The notes under the pieces were generated by a model that saw only the letters and a list, made by a program, of their open reading frames with translations, made no database searches and was not told the DNA's origin. A DNA stretch of 64,000 nt, taken from positions 62,001 through 126,000 of the forward strand of contig JAHRBS010000015.1 of the NCBI GenBank assembly GCA_024305745.1, given 5' to 3'. This DNA comes from Polyporus tsugae. Taxonomy: Eukaryota; Basidiomycota; Agaricomycetes; Polyporales; Polyporaceae. The position numbers were made by a program, and so were the translations under genes. Below, piece after piece: positions 33,897-44,414 of this stretch (position 1 is its first letter; each line of letters opens with the position of its first letter).

Positions 33897-35457
33897 CTAC
33901 TCATCGATGTCCGCGAGCGAACGCCGGAGGGTGAGGTCCCCGTGGCCGGAGAAACCGACGCCGTCGTATGTACCGGAGCCCTTCACCTGGATGCCGGGGC
34001 CCTTGTGGCCCTTGTGACTCGTGTGCTTGGGCTTGGTCGCCTTGTGGTGCGCCTTGTGATGCTTCTTGGCGCGGGCCTCGAGGGTGTTGTCCTCGTCGTC
34101 GTCGAACTCGCGGGCCTCGAGCTCCTCGTCGTCCTCGTCGTCGAACTCACGGACCTCGACGTTGAGGCCCGCGTCGCCGTGGATGCCGAGGTCGCCGAGG
34201 ATACCGCTGACGATGCCGCCCTTGCCAGAGTGGCTCTTGTGGCCCTTGTGGGCCTTGGGCTTGGTCGCCTTGTGGTGCGCCTTGTGGTGCTTCTTGGCGC
34301 GGGCCTCGAGCGTGGTGTCCTCGTCGTCGTCGAACTCGCGGAGGGTGAGGTCCCCGTGGCCGGAGAAACCGACGCCGTCGTATGTACCGGAGCCCTTCAC
34401 CTGGATGCCGGGGCCCTTGTGGCCCTTGTGACCCTTGTGCTTGGTCGACTTGTGGTGCGCCTTGTGGTGCTTCTTGGCGCGGGCCTCGAGAGTGGTGTCC
34501 TCGTCGTCGTCGAACTCGCGCGCCTCAAGCTCCTCGTCGTCCTCGTCGTCGAACTCGCGGACCTCGACGTTGAGGCCCGCATCGCCGTGGATGCCGAGGT
34601 CGCCGAGGATACCGCTGACGATGCCGCCCTTGCCAGACTTGTGGCCCTTGTGACTCGTGTGCTTGGGCTTGGTCGCCTTGTGGTGCGCCTTGTGGTGCTT
34701 CTTGGCGCGGGCCTCGAGAGTGGTGTCCTCGTCGTCGTCGAACTCGCGCGCCTCAAGCTCCTCGTCGTCCTCGTCGTCGAACTCACGGACCTCGACGTTG
34801 AGGCCCGCGTCACCGTGGATGCCGAGGTCGCCGAGGATACCGCTGACGATGCCGCCCTTGCCAGACTTGTGGCCCTTGTGACTCGTGTGCTTGGGCTTGG
34901 TCGCCTTGTGGTGCGCCTTGTGGTGCTTCTTGGCGCGGGCCTCGAGGGTGTTGTCCTCGTCGTCCTCGTCGTCGAACTCACGGACCTCGACGTTGAGGCC
35001 CGCGTCACCGTGGATGCCGAGGTCTCCGAGAATCCCGCTGACGATGCCGCCCTTGCCAGACTTGTGGCCCTTGTGACTCTTGTGCTTGGTCGACTTGTGG
35101 TGCACCTTGTGGTGCTTCTTGGCGCGGGCCTCGAGGGTGTTGTCCTCGTCGTCCTCGTCGAACTCGCGAGCCTCCAGGTCCTCGTCCTCGTCCTCCTCGA
35201 CGTCGCGGGGACCGTAGAACCCGGGCTTGAGGGGAGGGTCGCGGGCCTGGAGCGCGCCAGACTCCATGACGTCGGGCTCGGCGGAGCGGCTCACCTACAA
35301 TTTACAAACGATGAGTAAGGACGGGAACCCGCAGGGGAAAGGCGGTGCGGCTTACATGACCGAGGGCACGGCGTTCAACAGTCTCGACGGGGGCGGACTG
35401 GACGGAGAGGGAAAGAGCGAGAACAGAGAGAACGAGAAGGTGTTGGAAAGCCGGCAT
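33897..35457 (-). CDS. Secreted repeat-built precursor protein (KEP-like), His/Lys-rich and acidic blocks
   Basis: Two exons, 35457-35356 (34 codons) and 35294-33897, give 499 residues. The signal peptide (LLVLSVLALSLSVQSAP) ends near VERR. The rest is six repeats. Each has an acidic run (EFDDEDDEELEAREFDDDED), a cleavage-like LEAR, a cationic stretch (KKHHKAHHKATKPK, SHKGHKSGKG) and a glycine-rich core. Two core types occur in the order A-A-A-B-A-B from the N-terminus. Core A begins GGIVSGILGDLGIHGDAG (4 copies) and core B begins GPGIQVKGSGTYDGVGFSG (2 copies). Arg after each core (VEVR, LTLR) and LEAR suggest processing into peptides by a Kex2/Ste13-type route; that is inference. Alternatives are a structural wall protein or a metal-binding protein. 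The first exon parallels that of the ADP-ribosyltransferase-like gene. Confidence 0.75.
33905..35190 (-). repeat. Six coding repeat units in the precursor gene
   Basis: Near-identical DNA blocks. Core A lies at about 34980-35062, 34785-34865, 34555-34640 and 34150-34230. Core B lies at about 34340-34440 and 33910-34010. Intervening blocks encode the His/Lys-rich and acidic segments. High DNA identity between units points to recent unequal exchange or gene conversion. Confidence 0.85.
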
Positions 35458-35489
35458 GATTGATAGAGTTGGCGATTGAATAAAAGTTT

Positions 35490-35671
35490 CGTTATGGAAA
35501 GCCGCACAGCTAGAGGAGGAGGTAAGTCAGCATGACGGTGGCAAGTTGACGATGGGGCATATGGTTGGAACTTACCAGCTGAAGGGGGTTAGAAGAGAAG
35601 AAAGGTAGGTGGCTCGAAGGGAAAGCGAAGACGAGCTGGGGATCTCAAGCGCATCATGCTGGCCTTTTATA
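35490..35671 (-). promoter_or_regulatory. Promoter and 5' UTR of the repeat-precursor gene
   Basis: Minus-strand TATAAAA at 35665-35671. A probable 5' UTR intron begins GTAAGTTCC next to CAGCTG (about 35578). It shares GCCGCACAGCT, CCAGCTGAA and GGTGGCTCGAA blocks in the same order with the leader of the ADP-ribosyltransferase-like gene (21895-22107). Confidence 0.5.
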
Positions 35672-38346
35672 CCCAAGACGTGCGGAAATCTTCGGTTGGA
35701 TGGCGTTATCGTACGCAGCATCCAAAGACGCGTAGGTAGGGTCGAGGTGGTCCAGTATGGAGAAGGCTCGCGTTGGAGTGCCTAGATCAAAACGAGGTGT
35801 GGAGTCGCCGTGATGCTCGCTGTTACGTTACCAACTCTCAAACGCATGCATCCCCATCCCAGCCATCAATCGACACTCGCAAAAGAGAAACTAGAAGCAT
35901 CCGCGATGGCCGCGGCCCCGACAACTAAGACACAGAGCCGGAGCCGGAGCCTGGGTTTGCGAGCTCTGGGAGGTGATGCGACAGAGGGTTGTTCTCGGTG
36001 GACGACCTGCGAGTGGTTTGCTGTCTACACTCTCAGTAGATGTACAAGTTTCCAATATCGAGTACGGTGAGATTGCGCTAAAAATGTGAACACATTACCG
36101 ACGAGGAGTTTCTTGATTCGAGCGGTTGCGCTTGGAAACCCTGGATTAGGAGTTGCATCTTGTGGCACGCTAGCCATCACGGACGCCTCGTGATTGCCTT
36201 TTACGGCTGTGTCCTGATGCCGGCTGGGCAGACGTCAGTCCGCCCCCCCCGACTCCTAGGTGTTCAGAAGGAGCTTGTCGTTCTCTCAATGATGAGAGCT
36301 CTTGTATGAAGGGATATTTTGGAAAATAGCCTTACAAAACCGAGGAGTGGGCTATTCTCACCTTACAGTGAAGACACTGTGGGCCGTGGCAAAGAAGATG
36401 TCGATCCGTGGATATCGATCTGTCGCAACGAAACTGTGTGTGCCGCAGGTACGGCCGGGAGGACAGAAGAGGCTAGAAGAGGTCAGACCGTCATCACCAT
36501 GAACACGCACGGCGATCGATGATCATGAGCCGTCACCTGATATGTCAACCGGCCCACTAACGGCAGTACTAGTCAAGTACTAATGCCCAGGAAGACCGCA
36601 GTAGTACCTGTGGATGGTCAACGGTTGTTTGCCTGGGAAAGGAGCCGCTCTCCCTTTGACTTGGCAACTTCAAGGGACCGACATTCAGTATTTTTTTGTG
36701 ATATTAATCTGCGACAGCACTCACCAGAGATCTTGAGACATGGACATGTGATGCACATTGGTCGTTAGAGCAGATGGTGCCTTGTACAACTGCGGCGTAT
36801 GCTATGGCAGAGTCCCCCCGTATCATGGCAACTTCACGCCCCACACCAGAAAAAATCCTGCAGGCAATGCTCGTCATCCTGAGCTTTGAGGAAGAGGGAC
36901 CAGTTTCGGTAACAACCCAATGGCGGTGAAATGGAGCCATGTGAACTGAAGCTAAGTACAGTGCAGCATCTCGGAGAGGTATCTGTGTCCATTGCCGTAA
37001 CACCAGTCTCCACGATGCACCGTGCGTGCGCAGTGTTTTGGCTCATCAAGCCCCCGAAATCGCTGGTTGATGATACTTAGCATCGGCGAGCAGCGAAGCA
37101 GCGTGCTGACGGGGACTGCAGGGAAAATTTCAATTTCTATCGAGACTCGAGTCTCCTTGAGCCAACCTTGAGCATGCGGGCGACCTCGAGGCAGTAGAGC
37201 CCTCAATCGGACGTTCGGGGGAGCAGGGGAGGCGCGAAGGCAAAGACGTCAAGCGAACGCAGCCGCAGACCATGCAACAATCGAAAGATGCCGGGCACCG
37301 AGTGACCACGCGGACATGTACTAACATGCGCCAGGGGCCGCATGGGAGATCCCTAATGAGCATGACGTTCGTCTGCATGGCTACGATGGTTGGATTGTAT
37401 CGCGCCACGCACACACAGAGCTCACGATCACGGGCAGGCAGCCAACAGGCAGCAACGGTTCAAAAATACGCACGTAGGATACCGTTTCCCGACGAAATGG
37501 CGTGACAGATCCACTGGGCGGTGCCACTGCGCGGAGCCGCTACCCCACGACTGAGTACTGAGTACTGAGCGCCCTGCGGATGCAGACACTGGGCTTGTGT
37601 GACACTGTCAGTGACACAATGCATACGTGAACGTCAGCGTTGAGAAGGATTGCGCGTGTTGTTGTACCCACCATTATAGTGATAGTGTTCCGCTAAGGAG
37701 GAATGCGTTCGCTGTTGCTTGCAGCTGCTGGTGTGGTAGAGTTGAAACTTCCAAGCTTGTGACATTGCGCGAAAGTCGACGCAGCCAAGCCGAGTCCTTT
37801 GTATATGAGGGGAGAGCTGGCAAGCTGAGGAACCTCAAGGCCGCATAACTAGCGCTAGCGTATACAAAGCGTATACAGTAAGTATGCGGCTTACTGCCAG
37901 TGCGCAGAGGTGCGGTGTGACGCTACGATTTGGTCTTGTTTGTTCCTGGCCAGCTTAAGCTTAGTAAGCGCCCCTGGCTCGCGACAGGACACTGGCAGGC
38001 GACTCTGGAAGTTTGACAAGTTTTAAAAACTACCTACAATATTTAATGGGGCGACACTATCTGTGGATCCAACGCCATTGGACATGCTAACCTCAGCGGC
38101 GGCGGGAGGTGTCGAGAGAACTTGAATAAGTAGCGTGGTCGGACAAGGCGGGCCGACTGCCCAACGCGAGGCGTCACGCTCACATGACGCTGTGTCACGG
38201 CTGTTGCGGGTGAATCGTGGCTGGCGACTGGCCTCTTGCGTTACCTCAACACTCCGACTCGAGTCGGGTCCACCAGACGTAAGCACTTGTCTCACACAGG
38301 CTCTGGCAGTACAGGGTGGTCTTCTAATTACTCCTTAGTCTACGAG
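35672..38346. other. 2.7 kb intergenic, nothing recognised
   Basis: Short open frames only. A small direct duplication (GAGTACTGAGTACTGAG) lies near 37553-37569, and a C8 run near 36242. No gene, transposon end or RNA gene could be supported. Confidence 0.5.
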
Positions 38347-40128
38347 ATGGAATCGACTCCTTCCAAGGCCCTTGCCCCTTCACATCGACTGCTCTACCGT
38401 GGCTCCCTCTCCCTCCCCGACTCTTACCTCCTCCTCGACGGTCTCAGCTTCACCCTCAGGACCGCGGAAACACATGCTAGCCCAGCACTGCTCAATAACT
38501 CTCTCGCCCTGACCCTCGAGAGTTTGCGTGGCCTCCCTTTACATCTCATCGGCACCGTCAGAGTGAAAGACGTGTGGATTGAGCCACCGCCAGCAGACAT
38601 CTCAATGTGCGTTTCAACATTCCTTTATATCTCATATACTGTTGTTACTGATCGTTTGTGGACGGAACTAAAGCGACATTCATCCAGACGCTACATTAAC
38701 TCGAATATACTTCGAGAATCTCTTCTGTCTTAATCCCATCACTTCTGGGGATCGCAAGTCGGACTATGGCGTCCGCGTCAGCCTTACAGACAACAGTAAG
38801 TCTCGAACTAATCATAAGCACTTCTTATAGGGGTTGCAGCGCACTCGTGCTCGGAAAATGACAACAGGAAGCTCACGTTGCGCGCACGTTGTAGTCAACT
38901 CCAGGATAACAAACTGACAGCGTCGTAAAATATGCGTATATGCGGCTCAGCGCAAAGCTGACCGCGCATATACCTAGTTCTGCGTGAGCCAGGTCGCGCA
39001 TACATACACCTTGCCTCCTCCCGCGAAAAGCCAACCTTGTGTGCGGACCCCTATTCACGACAGCGGCCCGAGGCCCACCTTCGTCTTCCTCGTCTTCCAC
39101 CCCGTTTTCAAAACGCTGACCCCGCGCCCTCTCCACAGACGACCCCGCGACGCCTGACCTCATCATCTACGCCGAGCTCCGCCCTTCCCCGCCCTCCTCC
39201 GCCTCTACCGTCTCCACGTCGTCCCCATCCCCAGCAACAGCTTCGACCTCGCATTCCCCACCACAGACGCTGCACCTGCTCGCGGCACAGATCCTGCCTG
39301 GGCCCCCGCCTCCGCCGTCCTTCCGCCTCCCGCGCCCGGACGACCCCACTCCCCGCCGGCCCCCGCTCGCGTTCGGGGTGGGCTCCGGCGCCGGTGCGAA
39401 GAGGAAGCGCGAGGCGCTGCTGTTCGACTTGTCTGCGGCTCATGGCGCGGGTGAGGGGAGCGCGAGCAAGCGCGCGAAGGACGCGAAGGGTAAGGGGCGC
39501 GCGGCCGCGACGGGAGCCCTTGGGCTTGGGGTAGACGCGAAGGCACTGGGGAAGGACGCGCGCGTTGGTGTTGGCGTTGGCGTGGGCAGGAACAGGGACA
39601 GGGACGTGTTCAAGGTGCCGAGCGTGCCTGTGCGGAGGACGGTGTCCGAGGCGGACGTGTTTGGGGGCGGCGCGGGCTCTGGGAAAGGGAAGGAGAGGGA
39701 GAAAGAGAAAGGGACAGAGAAAGAGAAAGAGGCGGGAGAGCTGGGTGTGGAGCGCGAGAACAAGAACGTGCGTCCATCTGCTTTGATTTTTCCGCATAAC
39801 CGGGTGGATATTGACGGACTGTCTTTGCCTCGGACGCTATCGATGCAGGCGGTCAAGCGTGTGGTCCTGAATGCCCTCGCGCGTGAGGGCATCGGGAAAG
39901 CCCATGGCGAATTCAAGGAGCTCTTCCATACGACATACTATGGTGTGTGCGTTGCGCTCGTGAGTACCTTTCCCTTGGCCCGCTGCGCTCTGAAACTGAT
40001 GTGGTACGGATGCGCGCTGGCAAATGACACAGCGGCGGCGAATGGCGACTGGGCCACTGGACGGCCCGATGGTAGAACACTTCGTGGACACCCATGTCAA
40101 GATGTATGTCAACGACGCACCGGAGTAG
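38347..40128 (+). CDS. Sld7-like protein (putative replication-initiation factor)
   Basis: Four exons (38347-38606, 38674-38795, 39139-39959, 40033-40128) join in frame to 432 residues. The N-terminal domain reads RLLYRGSLSLPDSYLLLDGL, LALTLESLRGLPLHLIGTV, DATLTRIYFENLFCLNP and DYGVRVSL. The middle is Pro/Ser-rich, then low-complexity Lys/Glu/Gly. The C-terminal 90 residues (LSMQAVKRVVLNALAREGI ... HGEFKELFHTTYYGVCVAL ... MVEHFVDTHVKMYV) match what I recall of the Sld7 C-terminal domain, which in yeast binds Sld3 during origin firing. The family name is from memory and should be checked. Intron 2 is unusually long (343 nt) and holds a hairpin. A decayed partial copy lies at 42760-43485. Confidence 0.62.
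38937..38972. repeat. Hairpin inside intron 2 of the Sld7-like gene
   Basis: TATATGCGGCTCAGC, a 5-nt spacer and GCTGACCGCGCATATA form an imperfect inverted repeat (one-base bulge). The intron is about five times the usual size in this window, so this may be the remains of a small insertion. Confidence 0.4.
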
Positions 40129-40568
40129 TTGCGGCCGTACCACCATGCGAGGTTCCAGGTTGATTTGGCGGCTTTTGGAGGTTTATTGGACCAGTACGTG
40201 TACTGGTACTTGTCCTATTCACAATGCTTGCAAACGGCGAACGCTAGCATGACGGCACCTGCCTTGCTCACACCGACCATCTGCAACGCTGTTCACTCCT
40301 CCAAGTCCACCTGTCCGCAGCTTCGTTTCAGCTGAAGACCCTGTAATCGGCAGCATCTCTATCGCGGATGGAAGGACCGCAGTGCCGGCAAGCTATTTCA
40401 TCACAGGTCGTTCTTCTCATCTATATGTACGTACTATCGAGTACGTATCGCCTGGGCAGGACGAGATGCAAGGGAAAACGCCTCTGATGCTCCGACTACC
40501 ACTCCGAGTCGGTGCCAATGACTCTCATCCATTACGACGACGTTTCAGACTGGAACATCGACCGTCTG
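40129..40568. other. 3' flank of the Sld7-like gene
   Basis: The first part (to about 40330) is also represented, diverged, downstream of the partial copy (43347-43485). No other feature. Confidence 0.4.
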
Positions 40569-42422
40569 TCACAACAGCTGTGAGATGGCGGAAGACGTCG
40601 AGCGAATGCGACTTTGAACGTACCGCGCTGCTTGGTACCTGGGAGGGAGGCGGTCGCCGCGGTCGATGGGCATATCAGGCACCTCGGGGACTACAGACTC
40701 GGCACCGCTGTCGGACAGAACACAGTTCCTCCGGCCCCGTCGCATGATCTCGAGCGTCTTCCATATGTTCACCCATGGGCCGCTCTTCCCCGACCCGCGA
40801 TCTCCAGGCCGCATACTGCGAAGGTCCAGCCTGTGGGAGAACATCATGTCAATGGCGACGACCGCTTGGTGCTGCGCCCGCGGGGGTGCGACCGAAACAC
40901 TCTGGAACAGAAGCTCCTTGAGGTGGTGGCCGAGGAAGCCACCCCTTCCACTGGCAGTGGGTTCGGTACCGGTGGGCGTGGTGATGTCGAGCTCTGGGAG
41001 GCGGATCGTCTCGAGCTTCGGGCAGCGGTTCGCGAGGCACGAGACGTTGGACCACCGCACGTCTTTGAGATTGAATCGGCTGGTAGACTGTCCGATGTTG
41101 AGATGGTCGAGGTGCGGCCAGGCGGACGAGGTCCGCGTTGGTCACGGAGAGAGGGGACTTCTCGGAGGTGAGATCGAAGGACACGAGCTTTGGCATCAAG
41201 AGAGACTTAGGGAGGGGTCCAGCACCGCGCAAAAGGTGCAGCCGTAGTGGGTGATCTTGTGTGCGCCGCGATGGCGGAGAACGGCGAGTCGGGCGCGTCC
41301 ATGCCGGGCGAGTCGGTGAATTCTAGCGTAAGCCACTCGAGACGCGGCGCTGGGATGGCGACGACGACGTCGGAGACATCCTTAGACCGTCCCCTAAGCT
41401 CGAGATTGCGCAATCCGCGGAAGCTGTCTCCGAAGTCCCACGCCTCCGTGGCTCCCCTGCCTGCTCTTTCCAAGCGAACGGCGACGTTCGGGTGCCGTAC
41501 GGTGGGTATCTTGGACAAGCCTTGAAGCACGGCTTCGTCCAGGTGGAAGCGGCGACTGAAGAGGATTTCTTGGATGGAGGTGAAGCGTTCGAGGTAGAGT
41601 AGATGTTTCGGTCGGGAGAATGGTCACCCAGCGGCCAACACATTGAGCTCAGTCAGCTGCGGCGCGGTTAGTGCAAGGGTTTGCAGCACTGATCCGGAAC
41701 CAACGACATCGGGAAGCGCTGCTCTGCCTGACGGCCCTTCCTCCGAACGATATTGAAACCTCGCGTAGCGAAGGACATAGGAGCAACGGGAGAGGCGCAA
41801 CAAGACGATCTGGGATAAAGTAAACATCCAACACGCACAAGCGTGGAAGAAGAGGAGCTCCGGCGCAACGGTTCCCCAGGAAGGACCAAGCGGATGAATG
41901 GACGCAGGTGGAGGGGAGGAGCGTGAGTGTTCGGACGCGCGGCTAGCGTACCAAGACCGGAGTCGTGACCAGGCTTGGGTAGATATGGCTCCGCGCATGG
42001 CCGAGCATGGTTTGCTACGAAATACCAGAGGGAGTTCAGCAACTTTAGCCTTAGCTCGTTGTGACACGACTCACTTTTTGCGGGCCACGCAGGCGGTAGC
42101 CCGGTAGGAATTGGAAGATGGGACCCAGATCGTCCAATTCTACCCATAACACATTGAGTGCATGGTGCGAGATCGTTCTTGATACTATTGCGCATTCCAC
42201 AAGGGCGCTACGACATTGGAAACGACGCTCCACGATTTGTCCTCGTCGACTCTGGGCATCAGGTAAGCGTCTGCCGGGTGCCAAGTGGCTAAAAGCTTCG
42301 AGAAGGATATCTTGACATAGCAGGATCTTTGAAGCTTTCGCATAGATTCCTATAATATTGTTTCTGAGCAAGTCATTCCAAGAACGCGGGCATGCAAGAG
42401 AGTTCAACTTAAAGTTCGACAA
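40569..42422 (-). pseudogene. F-box/LRR gene, several frame breaks
   Basis: Read on the minus strand from about 42360: the F-box (ILLCQDILLEAFSHLAPGRR ... NVLWVELDDLGPIFQFLPGY), then in shifting frames VRTLTLLPSTCVHSSAWSFL, CAGAPLLPRLCVLDVYFI, CPSLREVSISFGG, GLRNLELRGRSKDVSD, LTSEKSPLSVTNADLVRLAA and RWSNVSCLANRCPKLETIRLPELD. These reproduce the order of the intact F-box/LRR genes, but at least three frame changes (near 41600, 41210 and 41080) lack good splice sites. The tail block with the LFP motif is also changed. It is most likely a pseudogene. It lies between the intact Sld7-like gene and its decayed copy. Confidence 0.55.
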
Positions 42423-42759
42423 CTTACCGCTGGCATGCTATCCACCTCGGTTGGAGGGACCCGGAATCAAGGGGAAGAATCTGAATTGAGTAGGCTTATC
42501 ACTTTTATGTATGACACACATGATATCGACGGCAATATCACGTATATTGAAAACAGGACATACCCCCGTGGGTGGTGGTCACCGAGCAAGACGCAGCGTC
42601 CTGATTTGGAAAATGGAGCGCCCGACTGAAGTTATGCAGCTCCGAGTGCGTGCACATCTTTGGTTTCAATCCCACCTGTTACCTGAGCACTACACATCCA
42701 AGAAATTGCAGCATCTGTTGGCGATCCATGTGCACGATGGGTACATGATACATCCTACC

Positions 42760-43485
42760 CGCTGTCTGTCCTCCCTCGCTTCACATCCACTCCAAACACG
42801 GACCCCGAGCTCTCTCCATACACGACCTTGCAACTCCTGACCGCATCATACACGGCGAGCTCCGGCATTTCTATCCCTCTTGCAGCATGGATGCGGATGG
42901 CGCGCACGTTGACGTGAAGGACAAGGATAGAGACGTGTCCAAGATACTGGTGCGGAGGACGGTTTTCGAGGCGGACGTATTGAGGGGTGCTGGCGGGAGC
43001 GGAAGCTTTAGCAAAGGCAAGGAGAAGGAGAAAGGGAGTCTGGGATGGCGCGGGACAATGAGAGCGTACGCCTCATGCTTCTCGTCCTTCGCATAAATGG
43101 ACGCATATCGGGTGAAGCGTACGGATGAACGTCCTCGCGCGCGTGGGTAACGGGAAGCCGCACGGCGAGTTCAAGAATTCCTTCCACACGGCGTACCATG
43201 ACATATGCATTGCGTTGGTGAGTCTCCTGCCTTGCCCCGTTACGCGCTGCGATTGTGTTCAATGGTAATAAACAGTACAGCGGCGACGAATGGCCGAGTA
43301 CTTTGTGGAGCATGTCAAGATACATGTCAACAACGCACCGGATTAGCTGCGATAGCAGGTTTCGCGCCTTTGGACCCGCACGTGTATTAGTACTTGCGCT
43401 ATTCCTAATGCTTGCATACGCTGTGGCAGCACCCGCCTTATCACTGTTCGCACTATGGTCCTCAACCCGTTTCAGCCGAAGCCAC
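42760..43485 (+). pseudogene. Decayed partial duplicate of the Sld7-like gene
   Basis: Sequence aligns in order with 39080-40330 of the Sld7-like locus. The exon 3 splice-site region matches first (42765-42865). Then comes a large internal deletion, then VRRTVFEADVLRGAGGSG (intact gene: VRRTVSEADVFGGG), KGKEKEKG, PHGEFKNSFHTAYH (intact: AHGEFKELFHTTYY) and EHVKIHVNNAPD before a TAG at 43344-43346. About 140 bp of 3' flank follows. Frames are broken in several places and no promoter or N-terminal domain is present. Confidence 0.72.
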
Positions 43486-43486
43486 T

Positions 43487-44414
43487 GGCAATCTGTACAA
43501 TGTACATCACGGTCGCGGAGTATTCTGCCGCACGCACAGCCTGAGCCCGGCCGTGGAGTTGTGCGCCATCCACGCAGCTGGAGAACGCGCCAAACATTGT
43601 CGTTACAACATGCGAGGGATGCTCACACCCCCTCATGTTGCCGCCGGCGCTGCCCAGGTTGGCTTGACGTCGCTTCAAATATCACGCACGTCGCTCGTTG
43701 AGGTGCCGATGTACTGATAACGGATGGTGCGTCTAACGTAACTTGTGGGTCGAAGTAGAAATGACCTGATTCTTGGTGAAACTGCACAGCGCTGCGCACT
43801 GCCCGGATTGCTTCCCCGCGCTCGTGCGGCAGCTATACTTCCCTTCCAGTGTACCCTCCTATCTGAACCACAAGCCTGTGTACACGGTCAGCACAGGAGC
43901 GGAGTTACACCGCCGATGATGAGCAATCCCAGAAGCTCCACCGTATGTAGAACCCGCTGACACCTTCCCGGCAGCGGAGGGCAGTACTGCCAAGGTACGG
44001 ATGTACTTGCATTGAGGTAGCTGTCAGTTGATAGTTATACACAGGGAACAGGGCGTTCTGGGAGGAACGGACGTGCATGCCAGCTGCTCGAAGCGATGCG
44101 GAGAAGACACGATGAGTAGGAGCGATAGCAGTTGGACCACTGGACCAGACTTGGAGGCGGAGATGGAGCAGTCATATCCCATCCTTGCATCGACGTGATG
44201 CCGTTCACTTCCACGAGTACAGGGTACGTCGTCTCCGAGTTCGTACCTCGCACTGCCTGGCCATCCGAGTCATGCCGTCGGACCACTCGCCTGCCGGTGT
44301 GACCGCTGCGATCACGAGACGCTAGCCACAATCGAAGCCCGGCCGCATTTACAGGCTAGGGGTATATACGAGCGCGACTCTGCTCCGCTTTTCTCCTCCA
44401 CCTTTGTGTCTGGC
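43487..44414. other. Intergenic, nothing recognised
   Basis: Short frames only. No transposon end or gene fragment could be supported. Confidence 0.45.

Noticed and set aside
33942..35318. 458-codon open frame on the plus strand, Leu/Val/Glu-rich
   Set aside because: It is the antisense shadow of the repeat-precursor gene. Codons for Asp, Glu, His and Lys read backwards give few stops. It has no start context, introns or motif of its own.
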